A stretch of 64,000 bases of DNA, taken from assembly GCA_903839875.1 (NCBI GenBank), contig CAIMDZ010000113.1, forward strand, positions 62,001 through 126,000, given 5' to 3'. The DNA comes from an uncultured Bacteroidota bacterium (GTDB lineage: Bacteria; Bacteroidota; Bacteroidia; Chitinophagales; Chitinophagaceae). This document shows positions 1-8,320 of the stretch, piece after piece; the stretch's first letter is position 1; each line of letters opens with the position of its first letter. The position numbers were made by a program, and so were the translations under genes. Below the pieces are notes generated by a model. That model saw only the letters and a program-made list of their open reading frames with translations, was not told where the DNA came from and did not search any database.

Positions 1-1524
1 ATTTTTATCAGAGACTTCCATGAATTCAATGAAAACATAAGGAATATATTCACGTCGTTCCACCGCGGATTATTCGATGCTGGTAAAGACCCTTATTATC
101 GCCCGCTCTTCCTTGTTTCCATGATTCTTAATTACCTCGGCAGCGACCATGGGAAAATGCTGGCCACCTACCATATTATTAATGTGGCGTTCCATATCGT
201 TTCTGTTGTCCTGCTCTTTAAATTATGTATCAAACTCAATGTAAAACAGGTTCACGCTTTTATTCTTGTTTTATTGTTCTCCGTTCTGCCAGTTTTAGCA
301 CAGGACGTAGCATGGATCCCCGGCAGGAATGATACCATGCTGGCTATCTTCACCTTTTCCTTCTTCATTTATTCTATCAACTACACCAACTCCGGGAATA
401 CAAAAGATCTTTTTTTATCTGCCCTTTTCCTCCTGCTGGCATTCTTTACCAAGGAAACCGCAGTTTTTGCAATCCCGGTGGCAATTGTAATGCTGGTGTT
501 TGTGTTGCAAAAAAAATGGCTGGACAAAAGCAACCTTACCCTTTATGTTTTTTGGGCAGGGTGCTTTCTTATCTGGTTCACTGCAAGGTCCTTATCCACC
601 ACACAATCAGGTGTGAGGCCGGACCAGCTACTTTCTGAAGCAGTTCACAGGCTGCCTATTATTGTGCAATACCTCGGCAAGATCTTCCTGCCTTTCAATT
701 TAAGTGTCTTTCCTATCCAGAAAGACATAACCATCTGGTATGGCATTGCCACTATAGTTTTGCTTGCTGTCGCAGTACTGCTGGCAAAAGAAAAAAACTA
801 CAAGATCATCTTCAGCGGATTGGCTATTTTTATCTTATTTCTGTTGCCCGCCCTTTTAGTACCCAGCAATCTGAACAAGCAGGTTTTCGAACATCGTTTA
901 TACCTGCCTGTTATCGGAATATTACTGATATTGCCACAAACTATTTTATTACGCAATAAGCTAACCGATATTCAATTACTATACGGAGGCATAGCTGTAT
1001 CTGCTATATTTGCTATAATAAATTTTATCCACCAGGAAAATTTTCAGGACAGGTTGGCTTTCTGGACCAACGCTGTTGAAACATCTCCCCACTCCGGTTA
1101 TGCCAAAATGATGCTTGCAGCAAGGTTAGATGACACAAAGGAATCGTATGCACTATTCCGTGAGGCATACCGGCTCGACCCTAATGAAAAATACATCAAT
1201 TATTACTATGGCGTTATGCTCCAGAAAGAAGATTCAGTAATGGCCTCTGAGAAGTACCTGCTGACTGAAAGAAATACCAGTGGCTATTTTGAAAGCCACT
1301 TCTACCTGGCACGTGTTGATATGGAAAAGAAAGATTTTTCCGGCGCTATCAGCCAACTGGATTCATTCCTGGTCTTTACCCCTGATAACGAAATGGCCAA
1401 CAACAATCTGTTGCTGCTCTACCTGCAAACCCAGCAAACTGCCAAAGCGAAAGAACAGGTAAAACACATGCGGCAGTTCGGACTAAAAGTACCACCGCAG
1501 ATTTTACAGCAATTAGGTATGTGA
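1..1524 (+). CDS. GT-C-like multi-pass glycosyltransferase with C-terminal TPR region (5' partial)
   Basis: The frame is open from the first base, so the true start lies upstream; 507 codons are visible. A 'DPYYRPLF' segment followed by 'YHIINVAFH' resembles the loop and second helix of TMTC/PMT-type GT-C transferases, which move sugars from lipid-linked donors. About nine hydrophobic helices follow. The last ~150 residues are hydrophilic and helical, with TPR-like spacing ('YALFREAYRLDPNEKYINYY' is typical). An internal ATG at 121 would cut off the conserved YYRPL segment and is unlikely to be the start. In this family the TPR part is thought to contact the acceptor. The substrate cannot be told from sequence. 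The family assignment is from motif memory, not a search. Confidence 0.75.
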   Translation: MFIRDFHEFNENIRNIFTSFHRGLFDAGKDPYYRPLFLVSMILNYLGSDHGKMLATYHIINVAFHIVSVVLLFKLCIKLNVKQVHAFILVLLFSVLPVLAQDVAWIPGRNDTMLAIFTFSFFIYSINYTNSGNTKDLFLSALFLLLAFFTKETAVFAIPVAIVMLVFVLQKKWLDKSNLTLYVFWAGCFLIWFTARSLSTTQSGVRPDQLLSEAVHRLPIIVQYLGKIFLPFNLSVFPIQKDITIWYGIATIVLLAVAVLLAKEKNYKIIFSGLAIFILFLLPALLVPSNLNKQVFEHRLYLPVIGILLILPQTILLRNKLTDIQLLYGGIAVSAIFAIINFIHQENFQDRLAFWTNAVETSPHSGYAKMMLAARLDDTKESYALFREAYRLDPNEKYINYYYGVMLQKEDSVMASEKYLLTERNTSGYFESHFYLARVDMEKKDFSGAISQLDSFLVFTPDNEMANNNLLLLYLQTQQTAKAKEQVKHMRQFGLKVPPQILQQLGM

Positions 1525-1716
1525 GCTGATCATTATTTTACTAAATTTGATTAAACAGTTTTATTCCAATTGGACACAAATCGTGTACCTTCCTGAAAAT
1601 AGTTGCCCAGACATTTGGTCAAAATAGTTCAGTAAAGGGATGTTGCCAGGTTTATACACAGTATCCGGATTTAAAATAAAAGAGGTAACTTTATTAAATA
1701 GTTCATACTTCATAAA

Positions 1717-2055
1717 ATGAATAAAATTAAAAAACCGGATATTTCAGCCAAAGCTTTCTGGGATGTAGATTTTGAGTCAATTGATTATGAAAAGAATAGT
1801 CTTTTTGTAATGGAGAAAGTTTTGAATTTCGGTTTGTGGAAGGATGTAGTTGCTTTATTTTCATATTATGGAAAAGAAAGGATAAAAAAAGAAGTAGTGC
1901 AAATAGCCGACCTTAGAAAAGATACCATTAGTTTTTTAAGTTTACTCCTCCATCTGAAGCCTTCTGATTTTACATGCTACAATCGCAGACAGATAGGCGG
2001 ACGACACATACACGATAGCAACCGTAATGAAAACCTTTTTCAAAATTATTTTTAG
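1717..2055 (+). CDS. DUF6922-like orphan antitoxin-type protein
   Basis: This 112-residue protein has the pattern FWDVDFESIDYEKN ... VMEKVLNFGLWKDV ... YYGKERIK ... FTCYNRRQ. I recall it from a small Bacteroidota family (DUF6922) often encoded just ahead of an AbiEii-like nucleotidyltransferase toxin. The match ends near residue 92; the last ~20 residues (IGGRHIHDSNRNE...) look like unrelated read-through. The next gene starts inside this tail and is a membrane protein, not a nucleotidyltransferase, so the expected partner is missing. The stretch upstream (1525-1716) is AT-rich and I see no -7 box of good quality there. The gene is probably real. Its antitoxin role is inferred from family neighbourhoods. 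Confidence 0.6.
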   Translation: MNKIKKPDISAKAFWDVDFESIDYEKNSLFVMEKVLNFGLWKDVVALFSYYGKERIKKEVVQIADLRKDTISFLSLLLHLKPSDFTCYNRRQIGGRHIHDSNRNENLFQNYF

Positions 2056-2539
2056 CATCTCAATTTTCTTACTCTGCTTTTGGATAGGAGCCGCAATCCT
2101 CGGGCATTTTATACCTTTGGAATTTGCTGATAAAAACGCGCAATACATTTTCTACAAAATTAGATTTTTCGGTATACCCGTAATAGTGTTCGTAGCTTTA
2201 CTTAGATTCATTAATCCTAAGGAACCTGCAAATGCAATCATTGGAAAATCAATTTTGATAATATTTGCTGCCGGATTTGCCTTCCTCATTATGGTCGTTT
2301 CATTGTTTGGCGGAATGTGCGAATGGACAACCGATCGAATTTATTTTGAAAACAAGAAAAATCCATCAATTAAAATTGTCCGGCGTAATTATGGTTGCGG
2401 AGCCTATGACAGCGGCTTACCTCAATATAAAATATGTAAGGCAAGAAATATAACAGGGTACCTTGTTTGGATGCCTGAGATTGATACAAATACTATTGAC
2501 AAAAACTTTTGGAAGCGGATTGATGTTAACACAAAATAA
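2027..2539 (+). CDS. Small membrane protein of unknown function
   Basis: The 170-residue product has three hydrophobic helices (about residues 5-28, 48-62 and 72-95) followed by a soluble C-terminal part. That part contains 'GMCEWTTDRIYFENKKNPS', 'GCGAYDSG' and a 'EIDTNTIDKNFWKRI' tail. I have an impression of similar C-terminal parts in other Bacteroidota hypothetical proteins, but I know no function. The gene overlaps the 3' end of the antitoxin-like gene by 29 bases. That overlap fits a junction formed by rearrangement as well as translational coupling. The start is the first ATG before the first helix. Confidence 0.6.
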   Translation: MKTFFKIIFSISIFLLCFWIGAAILGHFIPLEFADKNAQYIFYKIRFFGIPVIVFVALLRFINPKEPANAIIGKSILIIFAAGFAFLIMVVSLFGGMCEWTTDRIYFENKKNPSIKIVRRNYGCGAYDSGLPQYKICKARNITGYLVWMPEIDTNTIDKNFWKRIDVNTK

Positions 2540-2540
2540 T

Positions 2541-2831
2541 TCACCTACCTATACCCACCTTCCCTTCCATCCTGTTACAAAATTCCATACTCCCCAGCCT
2601 GAAAGTAACCGGCACATGCACCTTCTGCATCTTTATCTCCTGCCTGCAGAAAAACCCCAGGTTTGCAGCGTAGAAATTCCGTGGAATAATTTCCTCCTTT
2701 TTATCATTGTTATTACTCAACTGAAAATTTTTTATTGCAGTAAAGCCGGTATTATACTTATGCTTAACCACCTGGGAATTACCAGACAGACACAATAATT
2801 GCAACGACATTACAATAATCAGAACCTTCAT
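2541..2831 (-). CDS. Small secreted protein of unknown function
   Basis: The 96-residue product begins with a Sec signal peptide (MKVLIIVMSLQLLCLSG, cleavage near SQ). A mature domain follows with 'HKYNTGFTAIKNFQL', 'NFYAANLGFFCRQEIKMQK' and 'FRLGSMEFCNRMEGK'. Two cysteines in the mature part could pair. I recall similar short secreted proteins in other Bacteroidota, without known function. A further in-frame ATG lies at 2846. I chose 2831 because a perfect -7 box on the minus strand (TAAATTTG, 2849-2856) would place the transcript start near 2843, downstream of the upstream ATG. It converges with the membrane protein gene, leaving one base between them. Confidence 0.65.
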   Translation of the reverse strand: MKVLIIVMSLQLLCLSGNSQVVKHKYNTGFTAIKNFQLSNNNDKKEEIIPRNFYAANLGFFCRQEIKMQKVHVPVTFRLGSMEFCNRMEGKVGIGR

Positions 2832-2848
2832 CAGCGAGTTGTACATTA

Positions 2849-2856
2849 CAAATTTA
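2849..2856 (-). promoter_or_regulatory. -7 box (TAAATTTG) for the small secreted protein
   Basis: TAAATTTG on the minus strand matches the Bacteroidota -7 consensus TAnnTTTG exactly. It ends 18 bases before the chosen start at 2831. No clear -33 TTTG was found. Confidence 0.5.
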
Positions 2857-2975
2857 ACACAATAATACTTGGATCCACTTATTTACACATGAACCAATTT
2901 ACCGGTTCATCTGGCATGGTTTTTAAATTGTAAAAGTTGAAACAACAGATTGGTAAAAAAATAAAAAGATCGGTT

Positions 2976-3284
2976 ATGCTTAGAAAACAAATTGAACAAT
3001 TCACAGTAGTAAGTCTTAAATTCTTTTTCGATTTAGATTATGCTCTTTTCCATCATATATTTCTAGTAGTTCTTATCATAGCAGGATTAAGCAGATTATT
3101 CCTCACTAAACTGATTATCGCCTTTCAGGAAGGAGCCACAACAGTGAAACAGGATTACCAGAACTTCAGAGAAGTAATTATAAATTATAAAACAAGGTGG
3201 ATGAAAAGCAATGCCTGCGACTTTTTAATGATGCATACCCGTCAGGTAAAAGAGAATATTTCAGGTTTCGGACTACGCAAATAG
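2976..3284 (+). CDS. Hypothetical small membrane protein (doubtful)
   Basis: The frame runs 102 codons from an ATG at 2976. A longer version would need a TTG start at 2937. One strong hydrophobic helix (FHHIFLVVLIIAGLSRLFL) is followed by a basic tail. I do not recognise it, and it lacks obvious conserved motifs. Upstream, ATGAACC (2889-2895) and GGTTCAT (2904-2910) form a 7-bp inverted repeat with an 8-base loop that could be an operator. Coding status rests only on the open frame and the helix. Confidence 0.3.
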   Translation: MLRKQIEQFTVVSLKFFFDLDYALFHHIFLVVLIIAGLSRLFLTKLIIAFQEGATTVKQDYQNFREVIINYKTRWMKSNACDFLMMHTRQVKENISGFGLRK

Positions 3285-3333
3285 CGAATAAAATAAACAG
3301 CTTGAAATCCGGCTTTTGATTATTCTTTAAAAC

Positions 3334-3843
3334 TTATGCTGTAGCCACAAACTCTCCCAAATGCCCCACCGCATAGTCCAGCATCATTTTTTCAGTTGAT
3401 ACTTTAAATTTATTATACCGCTCCTCTATTTCTTCAAACTCAATCAGTTCATCATACAGACGGGCAAATTCTTCCACCGTCCTTGGTTGTATCAGCATTT
3501 CCCGGTTAAGTACATACACCTTAAGCACATCATCAAGTACCTTAGCCATATCCTTTGCGTCTAAATTTACCAGTTGCTCAATCATTGAAGGCAGCAAACC
3601 TATATAACCATTCTCAATAAACTGGATAAATCCACCCTGCCCAACCTGCATGCGTACATAATCAAATGCAATCAATAACTGTTGCCCGTCCGAAAGGTCA
3701 TCCAGGAAATCAAATGTTTTTCGCTGATACAATTCCTCATGCAACGGCTGTGTCAGAAGATCATATAAAACATCATAATCACCCGAGCCACTCGCCTCAT
3801 TGATTGCATCAATACTTACTTTTGGCAAAAAATTACTATTCAT
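3334..3843 (-). CDS. DMP19/DUF4375-like protein
   Basis: The 169-residue soluble protein has the order 'LSDGQQLLIAFDYVRMQVG', then 'QGGFIQFIENG', then 'LLPSMIEQL'. This is the pattern of DUF4375 (DMP19-like) proteins: a helical fold with a conserved glycine-rich turn before a Phe-(I/F)-x-Asn motif. DMP19 of Neisseria is a DNA mimic; most other members have no known role, so no function is assigned. It is a single-gene unit, transcribed away from kynA. A -7 box lies at 3901-3908 on the same strand. Confidence 0.75.
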   Translation of the reverse strand: MNSNFLPKVSIDAINEASGSGDYDVLYDLLTQPLHEELYQRKTFDFLDDLSDGQQLLIAFDYVRMQVGQGGFIQFIENGYIGLLPSMIEQLVNLDAKDMAKVLDDVLKVYVLNREMLIQPRTVEEFARLYDELIEFEEIEERYNKFKVSTEKMMLDYAVGHLGEFVATA

Positions 3844-3900
3844 AACTCAATTACTCTTTTCCCTGAATTTTTAATAAATATCGTGCAATTAACAATTCAG

Positions 3901-3908
3901 CAAAGGTA
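3901..3908 (-). promoter_or_regulatory. -7 box (TACCTTTG) for the DUF4375 gene
   Basis: TACCTTTG on the minus strand matches TAnnTTTG perfectly and lies 57 bases ahead of the start at 3843, giving a 5' leader of about 50 bases. Confidence 0.5.
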
Positions 3909-3966
3909 AAAATAGTAAGGAGACGGAAAGTTCAATTTTTCAAAATTAAAGCGGTAATTTTCGCCC

Positions 3967-4998
3967 ATGGAAAAAAAGGAACGCAAACCGGTTTATTACA
4001 GCGAATACCTGCAGCTTGAAAAACTGCTTAACGCCCAGCAACCTGAAAGTACAAAAGAAGGTATAAGAGCCGATGATGAAATGCTGTTTATAATTATTCA
4101 CCAGAGTTATGAACTTTGGTTCAAACAAATAATTCATGAATTAGGTATCGTCCGCAGTATTTTCAAACAGCCGAACATCCACAACAACACCCCCGATATT
4201 TATAACAGCGTTCACCGCCTGAAACGGATCTGTGCCATTCTGGAAGTGGCCGTACAGCAAATGGGCATACTCGAAACCATGACCCCGCTCGACTTCCTCG
4301 ACTTCCGCGATCTGCTTCGTCCGGCGTCCGGCTTTCAAAGCATTCAGTTCAAAATCATCGAGGCCTCCCTCGGCCTCAATTACGAACAACGCCACGGCAA
4401 AGCATACTATTTATACCAACTAACACCTGCTGATATGGAAAGAGTAAAACAGGCAGAGCATGAGAAATCTTTATTGGTATTAATAAACCATTGGCTGGAA
4501 CGTATGCCATTTATAAAAGACGAGGCCTACTGGCAGGGTAATGATAACTCCTTCTGGAAACAATATCGCATTGCATACGCCGGAAGCCTTTCCGAAACCG
4601 AGCAGCCAAATCTGGTCGCTTTTGAGAACATATTCATCGAAGATGCTAAATACCCTGCATACCGGTCTTTCAGCGCCGACGCCAGCAGGAACGCACTCTT
4701 CATCATGCTCTACCGCGACCACCCGCTCCTGCAGCTCCCCTACGAATTACTCAATATTCTGCTCGAAATAGACGAGTTGCTGTCCATGTGGCGTCACCGG
4801 CACATCCACATGGTGCAGCGCACCATCGGCAAACGTGTGGGTACAGGTGGTAGTTCAGGAGCCGAATACCTCCGTGGTGCAGCCGACAGCCATTACATTT
4901 TCAAAGAACTGGCCGAGCTTACTTCGTTCCTGTTACCACGTCACCTGCTACCACAGTTGCCCGAAAAACTGGTAAAGGACCTTAGCTACCAAAAGTAG
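3967..4998 (+). CDS. kynA: Tryptophan 2,3-dioxygenase
   Basis: This heme enzyme opens the indole ring of L-tryptophan with O2 to give N-formylkynurenine, the first step of the kynurenine route. The 343-residue length is a little longer than typical bacterial TDO. The N-terminal active-site segment HQSYELWFKQ carries the distal histidine (H45). WRHRH near residues 275-279 carries the proximal heme ligand, H279 by alignment to the human W-R-x-x-H pattern. The substrate-binding GTGGSSG loop follows at 292-298. No other kynurenine genes are nearby. The start codon lies only four bases after a near-consensus -7 box (TAATTTTC, 3955-3962), so the mRNA may be leaderless. Confidence 0.95.
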   Translation: MEKKERKPVYYSEYLQLEKLLNAQQPESTKEGIRADDEMLFIIIHQSYELWFKQIIHELGIVRSIFKQPNIHNNTPDIYNSVHRLKRICAILEVAVQQMGILETMTPLDFLDFRDLLRPASGFQSIQFKIIEASLGLNYEQRHGKAYYLYQLTPADMERVKQAEHEKSLLVLINHWLERMPFIKDEAYWQGNDNSFWKQYRIAYAGSLSETEQPNLVAFENIFIEDAKYPAYRSFSADASRNALFIMLYRDHPLLQLPYELLNILLEIDELLSMWRHRHIHMVQRTIGKRVGTGGSSGAEYLRGAADSHYIFKELAELTSFLLPRHLLPQLPEKLVKDLSYQK

Positions 4999-5056
4999 AG
5001 GAGCTTGTACCAACCCAATAACAAGTAAATGAGATAGTTTTTTATGCATAAAATAC

Positions 5057-5131
5057 GGGCTTTGCGAGCTTGAAAATTGTATAATGTATTTGTTTAGACA
5101 CAACTTTTAATTCTTCTTTGCGCCTTTGCGA
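5057..5131 (+). repeat. Dispersed repeat ending in TTTGCGCCTTTGCG (copy 1)
   Basis: The segment begins GGGCTTTGCGAGCTTGA, passes through ATAATGTATTTGTT and ends TTCTTTGCGCCTTTGCG. A diverged copy in the opposite orientation lies at 63736-63817. It occupies the 177-base gap between kynA and the ABC transporter genes; I see nothing else there. Confidence 0.6.
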
Positions 5132-5175
5132 GAAACCTCTTTCTTGCTTGGTTTGACGGACTGCTACTCGATATT

Positions 5176-5922
5176 ATGTCTATTGCAATTGAAATAAAGG
5201 ATATACGCAAAAACTATAAAGACGCCTGGTCTCCGGCGCTCGATGGCTTTTCATTTTATGTTAAACCAAATCAGGTAGCAGGTCTGCTCGGCCCTAACGG
5301 CGCCGGTAAAACCACCTGTATCAATATTCTTTGCGGCCTTATAAAACCAGACAGCGGCACTGCGGCTATCGGGGGTAAAGATTGTATCAAAGATAAGGCA
5401 GCCATACGCTCTATGATAGGCATGGTGCCGCAGCAGATTGCTCTTTTCGGTGAACTGACGGCAATGGAAAATTTCAGGTACATAGGTAAACTATACGGCC
5501 TTGAAAATTACAAGATCAAAACCCATACCCAATACCTGCTCGGGCGACTTGGTCTCGAAAAACATGCAAACAAAAGAATAAACGCCTACAGCGGCGGAAT
5601 GAAGCGCAGGGCAAATATTATCGCTTCCCTCCTTCACGAACCCGAACTGCTGATCCTTGATGAACCCACTGCCGGTGTTGATGTTCAGTCTCGTGCTATG
5701 ATACTCGAATTCCTGAAGGAATACCGGCTACAGGGCAAGACCATACTTTATACTTCTCACCTCATGGATGAAGCTGAGCAGATTTGTGACGAGGTAGTGA
5801 TCATTGATGAAGGCCGCTTTATTATAAGTGGCACACCTGGCGACCTTATTAAAAACACTACAGATTGCAAAAGACTGGAGGATGTATTTTTACACTTCAC
5901 GGGCCGGTCAGTAAGAGACTAA
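5176..5922 (+). CDS. ABC transporter ATP-binding protein
   Basis: This 248-residue nucleotide-binding subunit powers the ABC-2 permease encoded next. It has Walker A GPNGAGKTT (39-47), Q-loop 'VPQQ' (84-87), signature YSGGM (138-142), Walker B LLILDEP (158-164) and the switch histidine in YTSHLMDEAE. The close match to DrrA/CcmA-type exporters suggests export of a hydrophobic molecule, antibiotic or surface component. The stop is 16 bases from the permease start, so the two are surely co-transcribed. The substrate is unknown. Confidence 0.92.
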   Translation: MSIAIEIKDIRKNYKDAWSPALDGFSFYVKPNQVAGLLGPNGAGKTTCINILCGLIKPDSGTAAIGGKDCIKDKAAIRSMIGMVPQQIALFGELTAMENFRYIGKLYGLENYKIKTHTQYLLGRLGLEKHANKRINAYSGGMKRRANIIASLLHEPELLILDEPTAGVDVQSRAMILEFLKEYRLQGKTILYTSHLMDEAEQICDEVVIIDEGRFIISGTPGDLIKNTTDCKRLEDVFLHFTGRSVRD

Positions 5923-5938
5923 ATATTAATAGTAACCA

Positions 5939-7243
5939 ATGAAAAAAATAACAGCAACGATCATTAAGGAGTGGCAACTGATGCGGCGCGATATATCGGG
6001 CCTGTTATTGCTGCTGGTGATGCCTGCCGCATTGATCATTGTTATGGCCCTCATCCAGGATGCCCCTTTCAAAGACTACCAGGAACTCAGATTCGACCTC
6101 CTCCTTGCCGATAACGACCATGGCCGCCTTGCCCGCCAGATAACAGACGGACTCAAACAAAGCAAAAACTTCCGCATTGTTGATAGTATTGATGGCAAGC
6201 CGGTTACAGAACAGGTTGTAACTAAACTACTCGGTGATGGCAAGTACAAAATAGGCATAGTAATCCCATCCGGTGTCACTGCAGAGATCGTCAACTCTGC
6301 CAATATTGTGGTAAACGATATCTCCCGGAAAACAGGTATGGATGCCCGCCTCCCTATCCGTGGCATGCGCGAACAAATATACATCCACCTCTATTTCGAC
6401 CCCGTCTCAAAACCCGCATTCCGCACTGCCATCAGTTCAGCACTTGATAAATACATTGCTTATTCCTGCTCCAATATCCTCATGCAGCGCCTTGCTATGC
6501 TCAGCAATGACTCAAACCCCGCCAGCGACACCGGCAACCAGGAAAACCTCAGGAAGGTGATGCAGGGAATATGCGTTAAAGAAGAACCCCTCAGCGACAA
6601 AGCCAAATACACACAGCACCTCAGCTCTGTTCAGCACAATGTACCGGCATGGGCTATCTTCGGCATGTTCTTTATTATTATCCCAATTGCCGGTCACATG
6701 ATCCGCGAACGGGAAGACGGCAGCGCCCTGCGCATAAGTCTGATACCCAGTGCTGCCAGTTATGTAGCTATGGGAAAAATCATTTTTTACACATTTATTT
6801 GCGCCCTCCAGTTCATGCTCATGTTGTGCATCGGGCTGTGGGCAATGCCTTTGTTCGGTCTGCCTGCTCTTTTCCCGGGCCTTCATTCATGGCTGTTGCT
6901 GCCCATAGCTATTTCTATCGGTTTTGCAGCCACCGCATATGGATTCTTAGTTGGCACCCTCTTCAAAACTATAAACCAGGCATTGCCATTCGGCTCAGTT
7001 TCTATTGTTATTCTCTCTGCAATCGGTGGTATTTGGGTACCTGTCGGGATTTTGCCGCACACTATGCAGCTAATGGCAATGGCTTCACCGCTGCATTGGT
7101 CATTGGAGGCTGTTAACCAGGTCATTCTGCGTAATGGCGATTTATCTTCCGTCATGCCTGCTATATCAATACTCCTTATTTCAGGTGCAGCATTCTGGCT
7201 GGCAAGTATTCTTATTAATAACCGTCGTGGTAACATCGCATAA
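5939..7243 (+). CDS. ABC-2 type transporter permease
   Basis: The 434-residue permease has one N-terminal transmembrane helix (about 20-40), then a ~200-residue extracytoplasmic domain, then five helices near the C-terminus. This topology is typical of the YhhJ/YadH/NodJ-like ABC-2 exporters with a large periplasmic loop. The motif 'IREREDGSALRISLIPSAAS' just before the helices matches the conserved cytoplasmic coupling segment. It follows its ATPase directly. No HlyD-type adaptor or outer-membrane channel is adjacent, so any trans-envelope partner is encoded elsewhere. Confidence 0.9.
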   Translation: MKKITATIIKEWQLMRRDISGLLLLLVMPAALIIVMALIQDAPFKDYQELRFDLLLADNDHGRLARQITDGLKQSKNFRIVDSIDGKPVTEQVVTKLLGDGKYKIGIVIPSGVTAEIVNSANIVVNDISRKTGMDARLPIRGMREQIYIHLYFDPVSKPAFRTAISSALDKYIAYSCSNILMQRLAMLSNDSNPASDTGNQENLRKVMQGICVKEEPLSDKAKYTQHLSSVQHNVPAWAIFGMFFIIIPIAGHMIREREDGSALRISLIPSAASYVAMGKIIFYTFICALQFMLMLCIGLWAMPLFGLPALFPGLHSWLLLPIAISIGFAATAYGFLVGTLFKTINQALPFGSVSIVILSAIGGIWVPVGILPHTMQLMAMASPLHWSLEAVNQVILRNGDLSSVMPAISILLISGAAFWLASILINNRRGNIA

Positions 7244-7247
7244 AAAA

Positions 7248-7272
7248 AGCGTCCCGATAAAATCAGGGCGCT
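7248..7272 (-). terminator. Rho-independent terminator, best read on the minus strand
   Basis: AGCGTCCCGAT (7248-7258) and ATCAGGGCGCT (7262-7272) form an 11-bp stem with G-T pairs. On the minus strand the stem is followed by a run of Ts (complement of AAAAAAA, 7242-7248). It would end transcripts from the 7456-7863 gene and may also serve the ABC operon. Confidence 0.6.
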
Positions 7273-7291
7273 TAAAATATTATTGCACTTA

Positions 7292-7451
7292 AGGGCTTGT
7301 CAGGAAATAAGTCGTGCAAAAGTGGCGAAGTTATTTTTCTTTTTTTTAAGGCGTAAAACCTGCGAATATCTGGAATATTTAAAGATTTTACAACGCAGAA
7401 AAAATGGAAAAGAACAAGTCAATATGAACAAGTTATTTTCTGACAAGCCCT
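7292..7451. mobile_element. MITE-like element, family A, short form
   Basis: The 160-bp element is bounded by imperfect inverted repeats: AGGGCTTGTCAGGAAATAAG at the left, and the reverse complement of AGGGCTTGTCAGAAAATAAC at the right. It has no coding capacity. A second copy in inverted orientation lies at 61631-61838 and is 48 bp longer internally. It sits between the stop codon of the 7456-7863 gene and that gene's likely terminator. No convincing target-site duplication is visible. The structure is seen directly; 'MITE' is inferred. Confidence 0.7.
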
Positions 7452-7455
7452 AGTA

Positions 7456-7863
7456 TTAATGTGTTGGTTGTGCATTTCCCTGGGGAGTCATGCCCGGAGC
7501 CGCTACAGCCCTGCTTTTATCGTACTTCGCATACTGGTCAGCAGTCAGTGCAGCCTTGAACTTCTGATCATGAGTCATCATCATCTGGTAGGCTGGTCCG
7601 GGAGGAACATCCTGTCCATTTACCCTGAAGCTCTGGTCAGCCTTGATGTATTCCAGCTCAGCTTCATAAACAGCTTTCTTCTGATCTTCATTAAGAGCAA
7701 GTTGTTTTACATACTGTTTTGTACGTGTGGTAGCAGCCTGCTCAGCAGATGGTGCGGTGCGGTTGGTGGCTACAGTATTTTCAGATCCATTTTTCAGAGC
7801 CTGGCCATAAGAAAACATCGTTACGGATGTAAGTAAGGCACAAGTGAGTATCAGCTTTTTCAT
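7456..7863 (-). CDS. Small secreted protein with LTxxQ-like helices
   Basis: The 135-residue product starts with a clear signal peptide (MKKLILTCALLTSVTMFSYG|Q). The mature part has a Thr/Ala-rich linker and two helices: 'YVKQLALNEDQKKAVYEAEL' near residues 51-70 and 'KFKAALTADQYAKYDKS' near 106-122. This L-x-x-x-Q arrangement resembles the Spy/CpxP-like or DUF4890 periplasmic helical proteins common in Bacteroidota. A chaperone-like or stress role is only a guess. Downstream of the stop lies the family-A miniature element. Confidence 0.7.
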   Translation of the reverse strand: MKKLILTCALLTSVTMFSYGQALKNGSENTVATNRTAPSAEQAATTRTKQYVKQLALNEDQKKAVYEAELEYIKADQSFRVNGQDVPPGPAYQMMMTHDQKFKAALTADQYAKYDKSRAVAAPGMTPQGNAQPTH

Positions 7864-8035
7864 AATCTATGAATTTTTCCGGTTTTAAATTGAACTACTA
7901 AATTAAGTTATTTATTTCAGAAAAATGCAAAAGTAATTATAATTTTTATTATCCATCCAGACAAATCCCCACAAAACCTGCACCAATACTGCGTTTCACC
8001 CCTTCGTACCCGGCATTCCCCAAAAAACCAATTTT

Positions 8036-8315
8036 CAATTAAGAGTTAATATTTTTTGTATGTAATTGGGAATTTGTAATTAGGAATTGGGATAGCTTCT
8101 TTTGTGGAAGTGGGAATTTGGAATTTGGATTGCGGTTGGTTTGAAATTGGTAACTCATTGTCATATTACATGTGATATCGGTAGCCAATCCAAATTACAA
8201 ATCCCACAACTACTAATTCCCGAATTCCACAACTACTAATTCCCAAAACAAGCCCTGATTCCCAATTACTAAATCATCCAAATTCCAAATCCCCAATTAC
8301 AAATTCCAATCATCA
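8036..8315. repeat. AATTCCCAATT-type degenerate repeat cluster
   Basis: This stretch is built from many variants of GGGAATTTGTAATT and its complement AATTACAAATTCCC. The first half mostly carries one orientation and the second half the other, so the whole can fold back on itself. Short copies of the same words occur at 15841-15875 and 39731-39770. With the featureless 7864-8035 it fills the gap before the NamZ gene. Confidence 0.6.
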
Positions 8316-8320
8316 AGCCC

